64,000 nt of DNA from JAAYTL01 sp031460505. Its GTDB lineage: Bacteria; Bacillota; Clostridia; Tissierellales; Tissierellaceae. The position numbers and the translations under genes are program-made. The DNA lies in NCBI GenBank assembly GCA_031460505.1, contig JAVKTT010000001.1, positions 372,001 to 436,000 of the forward strand. The letters are read 5' to 3'. Below are positions 59,490-64,000 of this stretch, piece after piece (position 1 is the first letter of the stretch; each line of letters starts with the position of its first letter). The notes beneath the pieces were generated by a model that made no database searches, was not told where the DNA came from, and saw only the letters and a program-made list of their open reading frames with translations.

Positions 59490-60479
59490 TTACTTACCTT
59501 TTGCCATTGGATGATTTAACCAACATCTGCTTTTATGAGTCGTATTATGTTTATGGAATTGTGGCATATAATCTTTGCATATTTTAAGAGCATATTCACA
59601 TCTATCATAGAAAGCACATCCCTTAGGTGGAATATATAAATCTGGAGGAGTACCATCTATAGAATGCAATGACTCATCCCTAGACATATCTAGACGAGGT
59701 ACTGATTCCAGTAATTTTATCGTATAAGGGTGTTTAGGATTCTTGTATATTTCCTCTGTTAATCCTTCTTCAAGAATTTGACCTGCATACATAACCAACA
59801 CTTTATCACTCATATCAGCCACTATCCCTAAGTCATGGGTAATCAATATTATTGACATTCCCATTTGTTCTTGTATGTCCTTCATTATTTCTAGGATTTG
59901 TGCCTGAACTGTAACATCTAATGCGGTAGTTGGTTCATCAGCAATTAATAGGTCAGGATTTGATACCATTGCCAATGCAATCATTACCCTCTGTCTCATA
60001 CCTCCTGAAAATTCATGAGGGTACTGATTTACTCTTTTTTTAGGTTGAGGAACTGATACTAATTCTAACATCTCAATTGCTCTTTTCTTAGCATCTCTAC
60101 TACTTAAACTCTTGTGTTTTTTTATTCCTTCTACTATTTGACTACCTATTTTCATAGTTGGGTTTAAAGAAGTCATTGGATCTTGAAATATCATTGAAAT
60201 CTGGCTAGATCTTATTTCTTCCATTTGTTTATCACTTCTCTTTAGTAAATCTTCACCTTTAAATATAATTTCTCCACCTTTAAAAAAAGCAGGCGGCATA
60301 GGTAATAATTGCATTATGGAGTTTGCAGTGACACTTTTACCACACCCAGACTCCCCTACTATGGCCACAGTCTCTTTTCTTCCAACAGTAAAGCTAATAT
60401 CCCTCACAGCTTCTACTTCACCAAAAAATGTTTTAAAAGATACCGATAAGTTCCTTACATCTAATATATTATTATCCAT
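59490..60479 (-). CDS. oppD: Oligopeptide ABC transporter ATP-binding protein OppD
   Basis: 329-residue ATPase with Walker A GESGCGKSVTANSIMQLLPM, ISMIFQDPMTSLNPTMKIGS, signature FSGGMRQRVMIALAM, Walker B LLIADEPTTALDVTVQAQ and the C-terminal cysteine set KGCAFYDRCEYALKICKDY. The MRQRV form of the signature is usual for OppD/DppD. Fourteen bases separate it from each neighbour. Confidence 0.92.
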   Translation of the reverse strand: MDNNILDVRNLSVSFKTFFGEVEAVRDISFTVGRKETVAIVGESGCGKSVTANSIMQLLPMPPAFFKGGEIIFKGEDLLKRSDKQMEEIRSSQISMIFQDPMTSLNPTMKIGSQIVEGIKKHKSLSSRDAKKRAIEMLELVSVPQPKKRVNQYPHEFSGGMRQRVMIALAMVSNPDLLIADEPTTALDVTVQAQILEIMKDIQEQMGMSIILITHDLGIVADMSDKVLVMYAGQILEEGLTEEIYKNPKHPYTIKLLESVPRLDMSRDESLHSIDGTPPDLYIPPKGCAFYDRCEYALKICKDYMPQFHKHNTTHKSRCWLNHPMAKGK

Positions 60480-60493
60480 TATAGTTCACCTCT

Positions 60494-61444
60494 CTATTTA
60501 CGTAATCGTGGATCTAATGCATCTCTAAGACCATCACCAAGTACATTAAAAGCAAACATTATTAAGGATATAAAGATTGCTGGAATTATGATTTGATAAC
60601 TATTCCCCACTGCTAACCCTGCTAATCCATCATTAGCTAAAGTACCTAAACTTGATTTAGGTGCCTGTAAACCTAACGATAAGAAGCTTAAAGTTGCTTC
60701 AGCAAATATAGCTCTAGGAATTGATAAAGTTACATTTACTAATATTGGTCCCAGTGTATTAGGAATAATGTGTTTTTTAAGTATCCATCCCTTAGATGCA
60801 CCTAATGATTCAGCTGCTAATGAATATTCTGCTTCCTTAAGTTGTAGCACTTGACCACGAACTAAAATAGACATTGGTATCCATGATGTTAGACTTAAGG
60901 CTAGGATAATTACAAACATGGAGGTGCCTGACCCCTGAGTAGAAAATACTACTGATAACAATATAACTACTAGAAGATATGGAAGAGAATATATAACCTC
61001 AGCTATACGCATCATAATAGAATCAACTCTAGAACTTGCCATACCTGCAATCCCTCCATACAATATGCCTATAGTTACATCTATTATGGTGGCCAATATA
61101 CCTATAAATAGAGAATATCTGGTTCCATACCATACCCTTGTAAATAAATCCCTACCTAGTTCATCTGTCCCAAACCAGTATTCGCTATTGGGATGATTAT
61201 TTATTTTGTCATAGTTCTGTATAAAATAATCGTACTCATTCATCATAGGTCCAATTGCAGCCATTATAATCATTATCACTATTACCAATAAACCTGACAT
61301 TGCTAATTTGTTTTGTTTTAATCTTCTCCATACATCAGGCCAATATCTTATACTTGGGCGTTTAATCTTTTCCGCATCACTAAATTCAGTAATTGCCTTT
61401 TCAAATAACTCAATAGGATAATCCTTTAACTCTACTTGGTTCAT
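60494..61444 (-). CDS. oppC: Oligopeptide ABC transporter permease OppC
   Basis: 316-residue permease with a long cytoplasmic N-terminus ending in WPDVWRRLKQNKLAMSGLLV, then six hydrophobic segments. WFGTDELGRDLFTRVWYGTR near residue 92, the EAA loop LAAESLGASKGWILKKHIIP near residue 210 and SFLSLGLQAPKSSLGTL are typical of OppC. The ATG overlaps the TAA of oppB (TAATG). Confidence 0.92.
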   Translation of the reverse strand: MNQVELKDYPIELFEKAITEFSDAEKIKRPSIRYWPDVWRRLKQNKLAMSGLLVIVIMIIMAAIGPMMNEYDYFIQNYDKINNHPNSEYWFGTDELGRDLFTRVWYGTRYSLFIGILATIIDVTIGILYGGIAGMASSRVDSIMMRIAEVIYSLPYLLVVILLSVVFSTQGSGTSMFVIILALSLTSWIPMSILVRGQVLQLKEAEYSLAAESLGASKGWILKKHIIPNTLGPILVNVTLSIPRAIFAEATLSFLSLGLQAPKSSLGTLANDGLAGLAVGNSYQIIIPAIFISLIMFAFNVLGDGLRDALDPRLRK

Positions 61445-62373
61445 TAACGTCCCTCCTTTGTCAACCTAATACGAGGGTCTATAAAAACATAGGATACATC
61501 TACTAATAACAACATAGTTATCAATACAATTGAGTAAAAAATAGTAGTTCCCATTATTAGTGTATAATCCCTACTTACTATTGAATTTACAAAAAATGCA
61601 CCTAATCCTGGTATCCCAAAGATCTTCTCAATTACAAAACTACCAACTAAAAGATTTGAAATCAAAGTACCTAATATTGAAGCTACAGGAAGTATTGCAT
61701 TTCTAATAGCATGCTTTAAAATTACAGTAGATTTAGAAAGTCCTTTTGACTTCGCTGTCTTTATATAATCTTGTCCCAATACTTCTAACATACTAGAACG
61801 CATAAGCCTTGCTATGTATGCTAAAGGCATCAATGACAATGCTATGGCAGGCAAAATCGTATGCCTAAATTCACCCCATCCCCCTATAGGGATCCAACTT
61901 ACATTCTTAGCTATAAATTGAATAAAAACTGTACCCATTATAAAACTGGGAACAGAAATACCAATAATTGCTATTATCATAGATATATAATCTGGTATCT
62001 TGTTTTGAAAAAGAGCTGCTAATGCTCCTAAGGCAGGTCCAAATATTAAAGCAATAATCAAAGCCTCTACTCCTAGATAAGCTGATATTGGGAACCCTCT
62101 CTCAATCATATCATTAACTGTTTCGACTCTGGATTTCATAGAATCTCCAAAGTCTCCCCTTAGTAAATTCTTCAAATAGATGATATATTGTTCTGATTTT
62201 GGTTTATCTAGACCATATTTCCTTTGAAGATTTTGGTATACAGAAGGAGGCATTTTCCCTTCTTTTGCAAATGGGTTACCTGGAGCAGCATGCATCAGAA
62301 AGAATGTTATAGTTACAATTGCCCAAAGAGTTATTATTGACATAAGTAATCGCTTCAATAAATATCTTTTCAT
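61444..62373 (-). CDS. oppB: Oligopeptide ABC transporter permease OppB
   Basis: 309-residue permease with six hydrophobic segments. LLKRLLMSIITLWAIVTITF at the N-terminus, LQRKYGLDKPKSEQYIIYLK near residue 50, the EAA loop TAKSKGLSKSTVILKHAIRN near residue 205 and the C-terminal VDVSYVFIDPRIRLTKEGR are the OppB/DppB pattern. GGAGGG precedes the ATG. Confidence 0.92.
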   Translation of the reverse strand: MKRYLLKRLLMSIITLWAIVTITFFLMHAAPGNPFAKEGKMPPSVYQNLQRKYGLDKPKSEQYIIYLKNLLRGDFGDSMKSRVETVNDMIERGFPISAYLGVEALIIALIFGPALGALAALFQNKIPDYISMIIAIIGISVPSFIMGTVFIQFIAKNVSWIPIGGWGEFRHTILPAIALSLMPLAYIARLMRSSMLEVLGQDYIKTAKSKGLSKSTVILKHAIRNAILPVASILGTLISNLLVGSFVIEKIFGIPGLGAFFVNSIVSRDYTLIMGTTIFYSIVLITMLLLVDVSYVFIDPRIRLTKEGR

Positions 62374-62399
62374 ATTACCCTCCTTTGCAATAATTGGAA

Positions 62400-62425
62400 T
62401 AGGGCAGGCATTAAATCCTGCCCTA
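62400..62425 (-). other. Intercistronic hairpin between oppA and oppB
   Basis: Perfect 9-base arms TAGGGCAGG / CCTGCCCTA with an 8-base loop and no T run after it. As between chvE and mmsA, it follows a binding-protein gene and may protect or partly terminate the transcript to favour OppA. Confidence 0.65.
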
Positions 62426-62434
62426 CAAGTCTAT

Positions 62435-64000
62435 CTATTTGTTCATATCAGCATAGGTTAACTTTGGATAGTTTACCAATGGTTTGTATACACCTGTTAC
62501 ATATGATTTCTGTGCAAATGGTTGTGTATAGAAATATACAGGAACTACTGGCATATCCTCCATCAATATCTTTTCAGCTTCTTTCATTGCTTTGAATCGC
62601 TCTGCTTGATCTCCACTATTCTTTGCTAACTTAACTAATCTATCATACTCAGGATTATTGTAGTTAGCATCATTGAATGGAGAATTGCTTTCCCATAAGT
62701 CTATGAAGGTAATAGGATCCATATAATCTCCTATCCAGCCTGCACGAGATATATGATAATCTCCAGCTTTTTCTCTATCCAACTTAACTTGGAAATCCAC
62801 ATTTTCAAGTTGAATTTCTATACCTAGATTAACTCTCCACATTTCTTGTGCAGCTTGTGCTATCTTCTTGTGAGCTTCAGAAGTATTATAAAGTAGTACT
62901 ATATTTTTAAAGTCTGCAGTTGTCATACCTTCCTCTGCCAAACCCTCTGCAAACAATCTTTTGCCTTCTTCAACATCATATTTAACTAATTGACCTACAT
63001 CATCTCGGTATTCATTACCTTTATCATCTATCATACCAAATGGAACTACACCTTCAGCTGCAATCTGGCCTCCTTGTGCTATCTTATCAACTATGGTTTG
63101 ACGATCAAGAGTCATTGCCAAACCCTTTCTAACCTTAACGTTGTTAAATGGTTTTACATCAGTATTTAGATTGTAATAGTAAGTACCCACTTGAGCACCT
63201 ATTACTAATTCAGGATTATTTTGCTCTTTCATCTGAGCTACTACAGCTTGAGGAAGTGGTAATAAGAAATCATAATCCCCACCCTCATATTTTTGCCATG
63301 TAGTATTTTCGTCAGCTATTATATCAAAATTAACTCCATCAAGTTTTATACTATCTTTATCGTAATAATTTTCATTCTTTCTAATCTTGATACTTGCGCT
63401 ATGCTCCCATTCTGTTAAATAAAATGGCCCATTGGATACGTGAGTATTAGCATTTTTAGCCCAATCAGTATTTGACTCTACAACTGCCTTATTTACAGGA
63501 TATAATGTATAAAAGGCAGTAAGTTCTAAGAAATATCCTGTAGGTGATTCTAGAGTTACTTCTAGTGTCTTTTCATCCAATGCCTTTACTTGAACATCCG
63601 CAGAAGCTTTTTCGAGACGTTTTTCATATACTAAATCATTGATTGCTTCTTCATCCAAGCCATTAGTATCTAATCCGTCTAATTCACCTGGTAAAATTTC
63701 ATGAACAGTAACCTTACTTGGATCATCAGGATCTTCATATCTTCCTGGTCTAACAACAGAGTTAAATGCTTCTCCACCCTTTATATAATAAAGTTGATAA
63801 GCATAATCAGCAGCCAATCTAGGATCTAAGGCTCTCTTCCATGCAAATTCAAAATCATGTGCAGTAACTTTATCCCCATTTGACCACTTAATATCATCTC
63901 TTAATGTAAATGTATAGGTCAAGTTATCATCTGAAATCTTATACTCCTTTGCCATTCCTGGAACTACCATTAAATTAGGGTCCATTTTCATTAATCCTTC
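62435..64000 (-). CDS. oppA: Oligopeptide-binding protein OppA, partial (N-terminus beyond window)
   Basis: Peptide-binding protein of the SBP_bac_5 family; 521 residues are inside the window and the frame is open to the last base (E-G-L before the first internal Met), so the signal peptide and first residues lie outside. Visible: LTYTFTLRDDIKWSNGDKVT, AHDFEFAWKRALDPRLAADY, SNGPFYLTEWEHSASIKIRK, VRKGLAMTLDRQTIVDKIAQ near residue 290, and HISRAGWIGDYMDPITFIDL near residue 415. These match OppA of Gram-positive bacteria. First known gene of oppABCDF. Confidence 0.92.
   Translation of the reverse strand, partial: EGLMKMDPNLMVVPGMAKEYKISDDNLTYTFTLRDDIKWSNGDKVTAHDFEFAWKRALDPRLAADYAYQLYYIKGGEAFNSVVRPGRYEDPDDPSKVTVHEILPGELDGLDTNGLDEEAINDLVYEKRLEKASADVQVKALDEKTLEVTLESPTGYFLELTAFYTLYPVNKAVVESNTDWAKNANTHVSNGPFYLTEWEHSASIKIRKNENYYDKDSIKLDGVNFDIIADENTTWQKYEGGDYDFLLPLPQAVVAQMKEQNNPELVIGAQVGTYYYNLNTDVKPFNNVKVRKGLAMTLDRQTIVDKIAQGGQIAAEGVVPFGMIDDKGNEYRDDVGQLVKYDVEEGKRLFAEGLAEEGMTTADFKNIVLLYNTSEAHKKIAQAAQEMWRVNLGIEIQLENVDFQVKLDREKAGDYHISRAGWIGDYMDPITFIDLWESNSPFNDANYNNPEYDRLVKLAKNSGDQAERFKAMKEAEKILMEDMPVVPVYFYTQPFAQKSYVTGVYKPLVNYPKLTYADMNK

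Noticed and set aside
1..64000. CRISPR array, prophage, IS element, rRNA or tRNA genes
   Set aside because: No regularly spaced repeats, transposase or phage reading frames, or RNA-gene signatures were seen on either strand.

Overview
This is an AT-rich chromosomal window with no rRNA, tRNA, phage, IS or CRISPR features. Strong AGGAGG-type ribosome sites, lipoprotein-type binding proteins, frequent TTG/GTG starts and intrinsic terminators suggest a low-GC Gram-positive anaerobe. The gene set (glutamate dehydrogenase, methionine gamma-lyases, D-aminoacylase, isoaspartyl peptidase, C4-dicarboxylate carrier, several sigma-54 activators) points to an amino-acid and peptide fermenting member of the Clostridia/Tissierellia. 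The lineage is an inference from gene content only. Almost everything is on the minus strand, so operons read from high to low coordinates.

Layout. (1) 1-8.5 kb: an arabinose/multiple-monosaccharide operon, chvE-mmsA-mmsB-araB-araA (araA cut by the window edge), divergent from a DeoR-type regulator and an orphan RbsA-like ATPase. (2) 8.5-14 kb: a Leloir operon galU-galE-EIIC-galT-galK, with a lone galactitol-type PTS EIIC as the probable sugar carrier. (3) 14-16 kb: pseudouridine breakdown, psuK-psuG. (4) 16-24.4 kb and 35.6-40 kb: three methionine gamma-lyase + NhaC-type carrier pairs and two TyrR-like AAA+ regulators. Three perfect -24/-12 sigma-54 promoters drive them, each preceded by three 18-bp palindromic boxes with the same spacing (0, 53-54, 73-74 bp). 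(5) 24.4-35.5 kb: a UroD-type methyltransferase gene and a long LacI-controlled operon combining ribokinase, a full Liv-type ABC transporter, an ATC-hydrolase-like protein and a two-subunit DhaK/DhaL kinase, with an unassigned substrate; then a DSD1-type PLP enzyme. (6) 40-47 kb: deoD, glutamate dehydrogenase (one of only three plus-strand genes), and a sigma-54-dependent LarA-like racemase + malic enzyme pair beside a PrpR-type activator. (7) 47-64 kb: peptide and modified-peptide salvage: isoaspartyl peptidase, amidohydrolase, AspT-like exchanger, M20 peptidases, DcuC-type carrier, IclR regulator, D-aminoacylase, an Fe-S aldo/keto reductase and an oligopeptide ABC transporter (oppA cut by the window end).

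Together the genes import sugars, nucleosides, peptides and amino acids and degrade them to keto acids, pyruvate and sugar phosphates. The most noteworthy points are the shared three-box enhancer geometry of the methionine loci with diverged half-sites, the GSFTGG variant of the GAFTGA loop in both TyrR-like activators, the LacI/Liv/DhaKL cassette of unknown substrate, and the LarA-malic enzyme pair that suggests a malate racemase. All similarity statements come from recognising motifs and family patterns by eye; no database search was run.
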